Source: Denitromonas halophila
Lineage (GTDB): Bacteria > Pseudomonadota > Gammaproteobacteria > Burkholderiales > Rhodocyclaceae
Assembly (NCBI RefSeq): GCF_007625155.1
Contig: NZ_VMNK01000015.1
Location: 62,001-126,000, forward strand
Direction: 5' to 3'
Length of the DNA: 64,000 nucleotides
Positions 6,100-14,822 of the stretch are shown piece by piece (the first letter of the stretch is position 1; every line of letters starts with the position of its first letter). Both the position numbers and the translations under genes were made by a program. The notes beneath the pieces were generated by a model. That model searched no databases, was not told the DNA's origin, and saw only the letters and a program-made list of their open reading frames with translations.

Positions 6100-8598
6100 T
6101 TAGTTTGAATCCGATCGCGTGAGCCACTTGCGGAGGAGGCGCCACAGCATGAAGGAGGCGGGGAGCGCTGTCTTTAGCCAGCTGAAGCTTTGCCGGTTGG
6201 TGGCACTGTCTTCCGGCGTCGAAGGCTCGGGCATGGGGATTGTTGCGGACTGTTCGGTGAGTTCGGTCGGCACGTCGGATTCCTCGGGGGAATTGTCGAA
6301 CGGGCTGTTGACGGTATTTTTGCTCTCGGACGCGTTCCGAGTCTTGCCAAGGTCGGTGCCGTCTTTGGATTCAGGGTGGTCGGAATGCCGTGGCCGCGCT
6401 TCGACGTTGATCAATTGGCGGGCCAGCGCTGGCAGGGCGTCGGCCAGCGCGCTTGGCGCGGGCAGGCTGATGCGGGCGGTGTATTCGTTGGCGGTGTACA
6501 GCGTCGGTGCATCGTGAGCGCGTATTGCCGGGGTCAGGCCGATCACCGAATCCACCATCCGTTCGAGGCCGCGCGCAGCGGCTGATTCTGCCGGATTCAT
6601 GCCCGCTTCGATCACGATCAAATCAAAGCGTTGTGTCCGTGCACGCGTCTCCGGCGCTGGCAGAAAGCGCCAGATCAGCCGTCCAAGGCTGCCGAGTCCG
6701 CCTTGTTTGGCAAAACGGTTAAACAGGGCTAGCAGGGTCAGCCAGGTGGTTACCGACCAGGCCAGTGCTGCGGTGCCCGATGTTGCGGGTTGAAGCAGGG
6801 ACGCGGCAACGCGCTGCCCGTGCGTGTCGGATTGCGTATTCAGCGTCGCGGCGAGTGCTTCGGCAAGTGCGCTGTCTGATGCGCAGTGAAGAATCAGGAT
6901 GCGGCGTTCCTTGATGGGTCTTGGCCGGTGTTTGAAGAAGAATCCGGTAGTCAGATGCTCGCGGTCCGGTCCTTCGTTCCAGGATGTGTCAATGGACTTG
7001 TCCAGCGTTGCGGTGCGAAGGCTGAAGCGTTCTGAATGTTCGGGCAGTTCGGCCAGCGCAGCGGTCCAGCCTTCGGCCATCGGACCGTCGGCCAGGGCCA
7101 GCACGCGCGCGTCGTCGGGAAGCAGGGTCATCAGGGCGTGGGCGGCTGCCGGGGTGGCATAGACTGCTCGCAAGTGCAGTGCGCTACGGGTGGCCTCGGC
7201 CATCGGCTGGTGCTGCCAGGCCTTCGCATCCATGGCGGTGTTCAGGAACAGGTCGGCGACCGAGTCGGCGTATTGAGCCAGACGCAGGTGTGTGCCCCGC
7301 AAGCGGGGTGCCGCAGCGCTCGGTGCGAGTAGCGTGACCGGCCCATCGTTCCATTCGGTGGCGACGCGTTCGGCGATGTGCAGACCTTCCGTGAATTCGG
7401 CGTCGCTGGGGAGCACCAGCCAGAGGGGGGGGCCCGGCGAGTGCGCAGGGCGGCCGAGCAGAATGCGGGCGACACCGTGGACAAGGACGACCAGACAAGC
7501 CAGTGCCACCTGCGCTGCTGCTTCATTGCGCGGGCCAAAATCGACCGGCATACCGTGCAGAAAAACGCCTTCTCGGCCAAGCTCGCTCAGAAGTGCGGCA
7601 ACGGCTTCGTCCAGCCATACAGCATTGCTCATCAGTAGCATCCAGGCGGCGAACCAGGCAACTTCGCCGGCCGTGCTGGCGCTGACTCTCGCCCCCAGTT
7701 GCCAGCGAGCAAGGAGCGCAGGGAGTGCCATGCCGGCGCCGGCCACGGCCAGTCCGCAGCCCATGCCTGCCATCATGCCCGCGATGGGTGCAATGCCTTC
7801 GAGCGGCGTGTTGAGGGCGACTCGCCAGGCAGCGGTCTCCAGCCAGGGCACTGCGATCTGGGCGAGTGCGATACCGCTTAACAGGCCGCCCAGCCGGATC
7901 GTGCCATTTCGCAAGGCAAGCAGTCGCCCGGCGCTGCGAAATCCCCGTGTGGCCTCAAAGCGGTTGCACAGAAACGCGGCAACCCACAGCCCACCGACAA
8001 TCGCCATCAAGCGGACCAGGTCGTCGCCGGTTTGCCAGGCGGTGACGCCCAGCACGAACAGCGCCGCGCCGCTGGCGATCGCCAGGGCGGCAGAGAGCGG
8101 AAGTGCGAATGTGCCGAGGATGCGCCCAAGGCGTTGTGTGATGAGCACCATCGAGAGCGACAAACACGCCGCAATGGCGCAGCTGACCAACACCGCCTGG
8201 CGAAGCATCTGTGCCTGAGCCGGATTGTCGGGTAGGACAGTGGTCAGCCCGATGACGGAAAAAAATCCGGCCCCCAGCATCAGTGCGGCGAAGCGGCCGA
8301 TGGCCGCTTGCGACCAGCCAATGACAGCGGGCAGCGCCATCAGTGCGGTGCCGCCGCCAACCTGCAGGGCGATCCACACGCCAGGCCAGGTGGTGTCGCT
8401 TCCGCCCAGAACCAGCGGCAGAACGAGAAGCATGGCGGTGATGGCGATGCCGCGCTGGGTGCCTGGCGCGCGCTCGAGCGCGACGCGCATGGTGGCGGGT
8501 AGCGCGCTGGCCACACGGTTTCCGTGCTCGGCTTCGCGCCGGGCGGCGTGCCAGAGAGCGAGCAAGGCCTCGCCAGGCGTGCGGGTTGAGTGATTCAT
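6100..8598 (-). CDS. Large polytopic membrane protein, last gene of the TIR-MoxR-WD40 operon
   Basis: The protein is 832 residues. The start at 8598 overlaps the TGA of the WD40 gene (ATGA), so it is co-translated. After about 55 soluble N-terminal residues, residues 60-410 hold roughly ten hydrophobic helices (for example AMLLVLPLVLGG, GGGTALMALPAVIGW, LVSCAIAACLSLSMVLI). A soluble region of about 420-630 contains two alpha/beta-looking strands (LWLVLPSDAEF; RRILILHCASDSALAEAL). One more hydrophobic helix follows near 650, and the tail is low-complexity, acidic and Ser/Pro-rich before a final LLRKWL segment. I do not recognise the family. Its place in the operon suggests a membrane partner or pore of the system rather than an enzyme with known motifs. 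Function is open. Confidence 0.8.
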   Translation of the reverse strand: MNHSTRTPGEALLALWHAARREAEHGNRVASALPATMRVALERAPGTQRGIAITAMLLVLPLVLGGSDTTWPGVWIALQVGGGTALMALPAVIGWSQAAIGRFAALMLGAGFFSVIGLTTVLPDNPAQAQMLRQAVLVSCAIAACLSLSMVLITQRLGRILGTFALPLSAALAIASGAALFVLGVTAWQTGDDLVRLMAIVGGLWVAAFLCNRFEATRGFRSAGRLLALRNGTIRLGGLLSGIALAQIAVPWLETAAWRVALNTPLEGIAPIAGMMAGMGCGLAVAGAGMALPALLARWQLGARVSASTAGEVAWFAAWMLLMSNAVWLDEAVAALLSELGREGVFLHGMPVDFGPRNEAAAQVALACLVVLVHGVARILLGRPAHSPGPPLWLVLPSDAEFTEGLHIAERVATEWNDGPVTLLAPSAAAPRLRGTHLRLAQYADSVADLFLNTAMDAKAWQHQPMAEATRSALHLRAVYATPAAAHALMTLLPDDARVLALADGPMAEGWTAALAELPEHSERFSLRTATLDKSIDTSWNEGPDREHLTTGFFFKHRPRPIKERRILILHCASDSALAEALAATLNTQSDTHGQRVAASLLQPATSGTAALAWSVTTWLTLLALFNRFAKQGGLGSLGRLIWRFLPAPETRARTQRFDLIVIEAGMNPAESAAARGLERMVDSVIGLTPAIRAHDAPTLYTANEYTARISLPAPSALADALPALARQLINVEARPRHSDHPESKDGTDLGKTRNASESKNTVNSPFDNSPEESDVPTELTEQSATIPMPEPSTPEDSATNRQSFSWLKTALPASFMLWRLLRKWLTRSDSN

Positions 8599-11500
8599 TG
8601 GCTGGCCTCCGCGATCCAGTGCGTGATCTCGCGCGCTTGCCGGCGTTTGCGCCAGAGCAGCAGTACCGGCCATAGACCCAAAGTGGCCAACAAGGCGTAG
8701 CTCCATAGCTGCGGTGGGGCTTCGGCCGGGCGCAGCGGCAGCGGATAGGGCGGCACACGCCAGATCTGTACGCCGCCGGTGGGTGCTGGCACATCGGCCG
8801 TGAGCGGGGCAGATCCGCTCGATTGTGCGCGGGCTTCGCCTGCCAAGTTGGCGCGCGGCGTTGCCGTTTGGCGCGTCGGTGGCTCGGCGTTTTGGGCCAG
8901 CACGATGGCCGGTGTGGCGGCTTGGGCCGTGGAAATGATGTCGCCCAAGAGCGACGCTAATGTCTCACGGGCGCCCGAGTCATGGAGGGACTTTTTCGCC
9001 GGTGCCTGCTGCTTTTGCGGCGGCGAAATCTGCTTTTGGCGTGGCGGCAACTTCTCTTGTGGTGTGCGAACGGAAGGGGCTTCAGGGGTTGTTGGCGGCG
9101 CAACCGACTGCACGTTGTTGTTTCCAGCTTCTTCCGGCGTTTGAATTGTCGCGGTGTTGTCAGGTGGCCCGCCGACTTTGTCGAGTTGCGGCGCAATGAC
9201 TGGTTGATTGGCGATCCAGGCGCTGACAATCCGGGCGCCGTCTGGACTGAAAGCCACGCTTTCGCCCCCGCCTGCTTGCGCTATTGGCGCACCGATGAGC
9301 TGACCCGTGGTCACATCCCACAGACGCAGGGTCGCGTCGTAACTGCTTGAGACGATTCGCCCGCCGTCGGGGCTAAAGGCCACACTCCTGACCTCCGCCG
9401 AATGCCCCTGCAGCGGTGCGCCGATGGCTTGGCCGGTGGTGGCATCCCATAGGCGCAGGGTGGTGTCGTTGCTTCCCGAGACGATGCGCGTGTCGTCGGG
9501 GCTGAAGGCGACGCTCCAGATCGTGCCCGAGTGCCCCCGCAGTGGTCCGCCGACGGCTTGGCCGGTGGCAGCGTCCCATAGTCGCAAGGTGTCGTCCTCA
9601 CTGCCGGAAACGATGCGTGTGCCGTCGGGGCTGAAGGCGACACTCCAGACTGGGCCCGAGTGCCCCTGCAACGGCGCGCCGATGGTTTGTCCCGTAGCGG
9701 CATCCCACAGGCGCAGCTCGTCACCGCCCGAGACGATGCGCGTGCCGTCGGGGCTGAAGCTGAGTGTCAGGATTGGGCCCGAGTGCCCCTGCAGCGGTGT
9801 GCCGATGGCCTGCCCAGTGATGGCATCCCACAGGCGCAGCGTGGTGTCGAAGCTGCCAGAGACGATTCGCCTGCCGTCGGGACTGAAGGCCACGCTTGAG
9901 ACCATGTCCGAGTGCCCCTGCAGCGGTGCACCGATGGCTTGACCGGTGGTGGCATCCCACAGGCGCACGGTCTTGTCTTCGCCTGCGGTGGCGATTTTGC
10001 TGCCGTCGGGGCTGAATACCGCCTGATAGATTGCGGCGGTGCCGTCGAGTGTGACGCTTGCGGTTTCATCACCTTGGTTGATCCAGAATCGAAGCGTGCC
10101 GTCCGCACCGCCCGAGACCACCTGCGCGCCGTCGGGGCTGAAGGCGAGGCTGTTGACCGGGCCCGCATGGCCGCGCATCGGCGGGCCGACGGCTTCGCCT
10201 GTTTTGGTATCCCACAGGCGCAGGCTGGCGTCGTTGCTGCCCGACAGAAGGTAGGCGCCGTCAGGGCTGAAGGCCACGCTGGTGATCTCGTCTTCATGGC
10301 CGGCCATGGTTGGGCCGATGGCTTGGCCAGTGCTGGCGTCCCACAGCTGTATTTCGCCGTTGCCGCTGCCCGAGACGAGACGTCGGCCGTCGGGGCTGTA
10401 AGCCAGACTGGTGAGGAAGATGTTCTGGGGCGGCATGGGCCGGTTGACGGCTTCGGCGGTGGCGGTATTCCATTGACGAATGCCAGTGTCAGTGGCACCG
10501 CTCGAGGCAATGACGCTGCCATCCGGGCTGAAAGCGAGGGTGCTCACCATCCCGTCGTGGGCCTGGATCGGCGGGTCAATCGTTTTCCCGGTCCGTACGT
10601 CCCACAGTCGCAGCATGCCGTCGGTGTCGCCGGTCGCCATGTACCTGGCGTCGGCGCTGAAGGCGACGCTGGTGAAGGGGGTTGTCGATATCGCGCTTTT
10701 GTCAGCCTTCAATAGCGTCCCGATCAGTCCTCCGGTGCGCGCATCCCATTGGCGTTGCCCGCCATCCCAGTCGTTCGAGATGATCGTTGCACCGTCTGCG
10801 TCATACGCGACGGCGCGAATCGAGGCGCTTTGCACGCCGCCGGTCCATCGGCCTTGTTCGGTGTAGAGCGCATCTCGCGCGCCGGTCGGCAGGGTGTCGG
10901 GCTCGGTGCGCAGGGCGGTGACGGAAAGCACCACACCGATGGCGAGCACACCGGCGGAGACCCGCAGCATGCGCCGTGAGCTGCCGTAGAAGCTCAAGCC
11001 ATTGCGCCACAGCAGGCGGTCGCGCCAGGCGGTGAGCCATTCGCGCCACAGGCCCGTGCGCTGGCGCACGGGCAGCTGGGCCAGCCAGCCCGACCATTCG
11101 CTGGGGGCGCGCAGCATCAACTGGCGCGGGGTGTGGCCGGCGAGGTAGCCGAGGTAGAGTGTGTCGGCGGCGTCGTTGGTCTCGTTCGATGGGGCACGGC
11201 TCAGTGGCCCCGGCGGCTCTTCGAGGCTGAGCGCGTCGTCGCCGCGGGCGTCGAGTTGAATCTGGCCGAGCTTGTTGCGTACCACGGCGCGGACTTCTTC
11301 CTGAACGCTGGGCGAGAGGCTGTCGAGCAGGGCCAGGCGCAGCCAGTCGGGCATGCGCTGGCGACGCAGCCAGGGCAGCATGGCCAGGCGCGGGTAGTCG
11401 TCGGCGATGTAGTCGGCGAGGTCTTCGGGTGGCAGCTTGGCGTTGAGGTAGTACTGCTCACCGAGGAGCAGGGTCAGCTCCCAGCGAATGATCGGGGGGA

Positions 11501-13073
11501 CGGCGCAGGCGCACAGCCAGTAGTAGCCGTTTTCGCCAAGGTAGTACTTGAGTTGGTCGAGCAGTTCGGCGAGGCCGTCGATGGGGGTGTCGGGGTCGAG
11601 CAGGGCGTCGATACGCTTGTCGGCCTCGAGCGCGCGCAGGCGGGCCGGGTAGCGCTGTGAGCGGCTGAGGGTAAAGCGCGGCAAGCGGCCGGTGACGACA
11701 AGTTCGGCCCAGGCCGCCAGTGCCGGCTCGTCCAGCGGCAGCACATAGAAGCCGGGGTCGGTGGGGCGTTCGCGGCGCTCGATGGCGTCTTCGCGTTCGC
11801 CCCAGTGACGGGGTTCGGTCGGGGTGAACATCACGCGCTGGGGCCAGCGATGGAAGCGCGCGCTGACGGCCCAGTCACGCCACTGGTGATCGGCGTCGAT
11901 CAGCAAATGGCCGTCGGAGACGATGACCAGCCGCTGGCCGACCGGCGGTGTTGGCAGGCGATCCAGCGACTCGCCCTCGTCGCCGTCGAGTCGCCAGCCG
12001 GTGCCGGTGGGGCGGCAGACCCGCGCGGTCTGCGCTTCGGCATCGAAGCGTGCGAGGCGGATGTCGACATCGATGCCGTGCTTTCGCAGGCGCTCGGCCC
12101 AGTGGTAGAACATGCGCCCGCGCGGGTCGTTGATCAACTGGTGAGGTGTCTGGTCGGTGTCGGCGTCGACTTCGACAATCAGCAGATACGAGGGGCGCAG
12201 GCGGGCATCGCGATGGCGCAGACTGAGCACACCGAGTCGGCGTGCGGTGGCTTCGATGGTGCGCCCGATATGCAGCGGTGGCCTGCGTTGCAGGCGGCTG
12301 CGTGCGGTGGCTGGGCCGGCGACATGGCGTTCGAGCCGGGCCTGGATGTCGGCGGAGAGCGGCGGCACGATGCGCCGGGCTTCTTCGCGCAGGCTGGTGA
12401 GATCGAGCGGTACGCGCCGCCCGCTGCGCCGCGCATGCCCCAACCATGGGGTGGCAAGCGGCAGCGCGAGGCCAAGCACGCCAAGCGCGCCGAGACCGAG
12501 CAGGGCGGCTGCGACCCACGGGCGCAACTCCCAGTTGTAGCGCACGGCCGGCGTGTAGCCAGCGAAGCGGGGGGGCGTTTTTTTGACCACTGGCGCGGGG
12601 GGCGGTGATGCCGTTGGCGCGACGGGGCTTTGTTTCACCGCCTCTTGCACCGCTGGCGTGTCGGCGGGGCGCTGGCGTGAGTCCCACCAAGCCAGCACCA
12701 TGATGATGCTGAAGACCAGCAGCGCCAGATTTCGCCAGATGGACGTGCGCGGCGGTGGGGCGGCGGTGGCGGTTTGGGGGGCGTCGGCCACGGCTTTGCG
12801 TTGTGGCTTGAGTGCGTTTGCCCATTCGTGGAAGAGCGCGTCAAAGCGCGCCTGATCTTCTTGACGCTTGCACAGCACGGGGCGCAGCTTCGGGATCAAC
12901 CCGGCGGGATCGGGTTGTTCGGTGCTTGGTGAGGCGCGGCGCGCCAGGTGGGCGATCAGCCGCGCCGCGTCGACCGCTTCGGCCGGCCCGACGGGAAATC
13001 CGCGTGCGCGCAGGAAGACGATCAGACCGTCGACGCCGCCACCCGGAGACACTGCGTCCGCCGGGGAGCTCAT
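8595..13073 (-). CDS. CoxE-like/vWA/WD40-propeller membrane protein, predicted sensor
   Basis: The protein is 1492 residues. Residues about 12-95 resemble the N-terminal helical domain of CoxE-type vWA proteins (FLRARGFPVGPAEAVDAAR ... KRQEDQARFDALF). Two membrane helices follow (about 112-130 and 186-206), then a vWA-like domain (about 290-440) whose MIDAS motif is altered to DADTD. A helical region leads to a third helix near 703-722. Residues about 745-1295 hold 12 WD40 blades and a partial thirteenth, with SVAFSPDG and LRLWD signatures. A Pro/Gln/Lys-rich linker follows, and a fourth helix near 1457-1475 ends in RKRRQAREI. Basic residues flank helices 2, 3 and 4 on one side, which places the propeller outside the cytoplasm. 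It overlaps MoxR and the next gene as ATGA. Confidence 0.9.
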   Translation of the reverse strand: MSSPADAVSPGGGVDGLIVFLRARGFPVGPAEAVDAARLIAHLARRASPSTEQPDPAGLIPKLRPVLCKRQEDQARFDALFHEWANALKPQRKAVADAPQTATAAPPPRTSIWRNLALLVFSIIMVLAWWDSRQRPADTPAVQEAVKQSPVAPTASPPPAPVVKKTPPRFAGYTPAVRYNWELRPWVAAALLGLGALGVLGLALPLATPWLGHARRSGRRVPLDLTSLREEARRIVPPLSADIQARLERHVAGPATARSRLQRRPPLHIGRTIEATARRLGVLSLRHRDARLRPSYLLIVEVDADTDQTPHQLINDPRGRMFYHWAERLRKHGIDVDIRLARFDAEAQTARVCRPTGTGWRLDGDEGESLDRLPTPPVGQRLVIVSDGHLLIDADHQWRDWAVSARFHRWPQRVMFTPTEPRHWGEREDAIERRERPTDPGFYVLPLDEPALAAWAELVVTGRLPRFTLSRSQRYPARLRALEADKRIDALLDPDTPIDGLAELLDQLKYYLGENGYYWLCACAVPPIIRWELTLLLGEQYYLNAKLPPEDLADYIADDYPRLAMLPWLRRQRMPDWLRLALLDSLSPSVQEEVRAVVRNKLGQIQLDARGDDALSLEEPPGPLSRAPSNETNDAADTLYLGYLAGHTPRQLMLRAPSEWSGWLAQLPVRQRTGLWREWLTAWRDRLLWRNGLSFYGSSRRMLRVSAGVLAIGVVLSVTALRTEPDTLPTGARDALYTEQGRWTGGVQSASIRAVAYDADGATIISNDWDGGQRQWDARTGGLIGTLLKADKSAISTTPFTSVAFSADARYMATGDTDGMLRLWDVRTGKTIDPPIQAHDGMVSTLAFSPDGSVIASSGATDTGIRQWNTATAEAVNRPMPPQNIFLTSLAYSPDGRRLVSGSGNGEIQLWDASTGQAIGPTMAGHEDEITSVAFSPDGAYLLSGSNDASLRLWDTKTGEAVGPPMRGHAGPVNSLAFSPDGAQVVSGGADGTLRFWINQGDETASVTLDGTAAIYQAVFSPDGSKIATAGEDKTVRLWDATTGQAIGAPLQGHSDMVSSVAFSPDGRRIVSGSFDTTLRLWDAITGQAIGTPLQGHSGPILTLSFSPDGTRIVSGGDELRLWDAATGQTIGAPLQGHSGPVWSVAFSPDGTRIVSGSEDDTLRLWDAATGQAVGGPLRGHSGTIWSVAFSPDDTRIVSGSNDTTLRLWDATTGQAIGAPLQGHSAEVRSVAFSPDGGRIVSSSYDATLRLWDVTTGQLIGAPIAQAGGGESVAFSPDGARIVSAWIANQPVIAPQLDKVGGPPDNTATIQTPEEAGNNNVQSVAPPTTPEAPSVRTPQEKLPPRQKQISPPQKQQAPAKKSLHDSGARETLASLLGDIISTAQAATPAIVLAQNAEPPTRQTATPRANLAGEARAQSSGSAPLTADVPAPTGGVQIWRVPPYPLPLRPAEAPPQLWSYALLATLGLWPVLLLWRKRRQAREITHWIAEASQ
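9300..10300. repeat. Near-identical WD40 blade repeats at 129-bp pitch
   Basis: The codons for SPDG recur with the landmark TCGGGGCT (or a one-base variant) at 9367, 9496, 9625, 9748, 9877, 10006, 10132 and 10261. The intervals are 129, 129, 123, 129, 129, 126 and 129 bp. Phrases such as LRLWDA-TTGQAIGAPLQGHS recur almost unchanged in protein and DNA. The 123-bp unit lacks two residues. This points to recent duplication or gene conversion among blades. Confidence 0.9.
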
Positions 13074-14215
13074 GTCGTTCCGGGGCCTGGCGCGAGCCCG
13101 AAGCGCTTGAGCTTCGAGGTCAGCGTCTGGCGATCGTCCTGATGCTTGAGGATTGTACCCAGGGTGCGACCGATCAGGCCCGCGTTTGCCTTCAGATCGC
13201 CCTGTGGGTCAGCGTGGTAGCGGGCCAGCGCGTTGGCCCAGTCGATGAGTTCCGAGGTGCCCGGCCGGTAGGCCAGATGGGCGGCGCGTTCGTCGCGGTA
13301 TTCAACGAAGAAGCTCAGCAAATCCTGATAGAAGGGCGCGAGCTGGTCGATTGCGTTGACGCCTGTCGCGCCGCCGGATGGGCCGCCCAGCGAAGCGGGG
13401 ACGCGCAGACGCAAGATTTCGGCGAGCTTTTCCTGCGTGGGGTCGGGGATGTTGTAGTAGACGCAACGACGCAGGAACGGATCGGGCAGGTCGCGCTCAG
13501 AGTTGCTGGTGATGATCACGATCGGCTTGAGGGTGTCGTCATTGGGCGCTGACACAAGGTGATTGCGCATTTCACGGATGCGGAAGGCCATGCGCTCGAT
13601 GCCGTTGAGCAGGTCGTTGGGCACGTCGCGCGCGGCCTTGTCGATCTCGTCGATCAACACCACGCTGCGCTGCGCCTCGTTGATCGGTGGGGCGATCAGT
13701 GAATCCTGGGTTTGGCCACCGTCGACCCGCAACTGCCGCGTATTGTGCTGATCCCATTCGATCAATCTGGCGTGAGCCTGCGGATTGGCATAGAGAATGG
13801 CCTTCCCCAGCGCACCGAAGCTGAGAAAGTGTTCCGGCGGACGGGGGGCATCGTCGCCACGCAGCTGCGCATCGGCCATTTGCGCGATCAGGTCAAAGCG
13901 ATAGAACAGTTCCTGCGCTTCGGTCAGTGACTGGCTTTCAAAACGCAGTACCGGGCCCAGAGCCAACTCCCAGCTGATGCGCTCGGCCAGTTCGCTCTTG
14001 CCGGTGCCCGGGCGGCCGGTGAGTAGCAGTGGTTTGGCCAGGATGAGCGCTGTATTGACCGCTTCGACCAAGCCTTCGTCGGCGCTGTAGCCGGCCGGGT
14101 GGCCAGGCATTGCCGTGTCGCTGACCGGGGCATAGCCTTCGCGCAGCCACAGGCCGGCCTCCGGCAGCGTGCCTTTACCAACGAAGTGTGTGCGTGCGGA
14201 ATCAGGGCGTGTCAT
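13070..14215 (-). CDS. MoxR-family AAA+ ATPase
   Basis: The protein is 381 residues. It has a P-loop LLTGRPGTGKSELAE (about residues 77-91), Walker B SVVLIDEIDKA, sensor 1 IVIITSNSERDLPD and an arginine-finger FLRRC. The spacing is that of MoxR ATPases, which remodel partner proteins, normally vWA-domain proteins. Here the partner gene follows immediately and overlaps by ATGA. The start at 14215 is chosen for the GGAG site upstream; it overlaps the preceding TIR-like gene by 14 bp. An unusually long insert between P-loop and Walker B (the PRPPEHFLSFGALGKAIL region) may contact the other subunits. In MoxR/vWA conflict systems this ATPase gates effector activation, and that role is inferred here. 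Confidence 0.9.
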   Translation of the reverse strand: MTRPDSARTHFVGKGTLPEAGLWLREGYAPVSDTAMPGHPAGYSADEGLVEAVNTALILAKPLLLTGRPGTGKSELAERISWELALGPVLRFESQSLTEAQELFYRFDLIAQMADAQLRGDDAPRPPEHFLSFGALGKAILYANPQAHARLIEWDQHNTRQLRVDGGQTQDSLIAPPINEAQRSVVLIDEIDKAARDVPNDLLNGIERMAFRIREMRNHLVSAPNDDTLKPIVIITSNSERDLPDPFLRRCVYYNIPDPTQEKLAEILRLRVPASLGGPSGGATGVNAIDQLAPFYQDLLSFFVEYRDERAAHLAYRPGTSELIDWANALARYHADPQGDLKANAGLIGRTLGTILKHQDDRQTLTSKLKRFGLAPGPGTT

Positions 14216-14819
14216 CGGGCGGGTCTCCGGCGGCGTGGGTGCAAGGGGCGCATAAGTCGGGGTGCTTGAGAATCTGGTCAATGCGGCGCCCCATGTCGTC
14301 GTTGAATTCCTGGATCGAACGGGCGGTGTCGCTGGGCAAGGGGATGCGGTCGTTCTCGCCGCCCCAGCCGTGCCACCAGTCAAAATCCAGGCGAGCGATG
14401 TTGGCGTTGCGGAAACTCACCCGATGCAGGGCGATGGCCTCGACCGGGAAGATCCACATGGTCAGTTTGTCCGGCGGATTGGCGCTGCCTTTGGTCTCGA
14501 TGAAGTAGAGCAGGTCCGGCACTTCGTCGGTATCGGTGGCTTTCTTGGCGTCCACCAGATAGTCGGTGGTGAAGATAGCCACGAAGTCCGTGGCGTCGGC
14601 GCGGAATTTGCGAATTTCGGCGCTCTCTTGCCCGGCCTGCTGGCCCGGATCGCTGGCCACGACCATCAGCATGCGCCCGTGGTCGTCCCAGTCAGACAGT
14701 TGCAGACGCGCGGTGAGCTTGCCGAACACCTCGCTGGCCAGCGCGTCCGGCCGCCACGAGACGTAGATCAGCCGCCGGCTGTCCTCCATGTCGGTGATCT
14801 GACAACTCGCCCGTGCCAT
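14202..14819 (-). CDS. Divergent TIR-like protein of the MoxR/WD40 operon
   Basis: The protein is 205 residues. The opening RRLIYVSWRPDA aligns with the first strand and loop of TIR domains (compare VFISYKH in its upstream neighbour), and DFVAIFTTDYLVD looks like the central strand that precedes the catalytic region. The usual C-x-x-E motif after that strand is absent, and the following DAKKATDTDEVPDLLYF is different, so NADase activity is doubtful. A Trp-rich C-terminal part (LDFDWWHGWGG) is not typical TIR. Only 3 bp separate it from the canonical TIR gene. It could be a non-catalytic assembly or inhibitory partner. The TIR-fold call rests on pattern reading and needs structure prediction. 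Confidence 0.55.
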   Translation of the reverse strand: MARASCQITDMEDSRRLIYVSWRPDALASEVFGKLTARLQLSDWDDHGRMLMVVASDPGQQAGQESAEIRKFRADATDFVAIFTTDYLVDAKKATDTDEVPDLLYFIETKGSANPPDKLTMWIFPVEAIALHRVSFRNANIARLDFDWWHGWGGENDRIPLPSDTARSIQEFNDDMGRRIDQILKHPDLCAPCTHAAGDPPDDTP

Positions 14820-14822
14820 GGC

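Noticed and set aside
9300-10300. Regular 129-bp repeats as a CRISPR array or tandem satellite
   Set aside because: The period is a multiple of 3 and translates to WD40 blades in frame; there are no 28-37-bp repeats with unique spacers.
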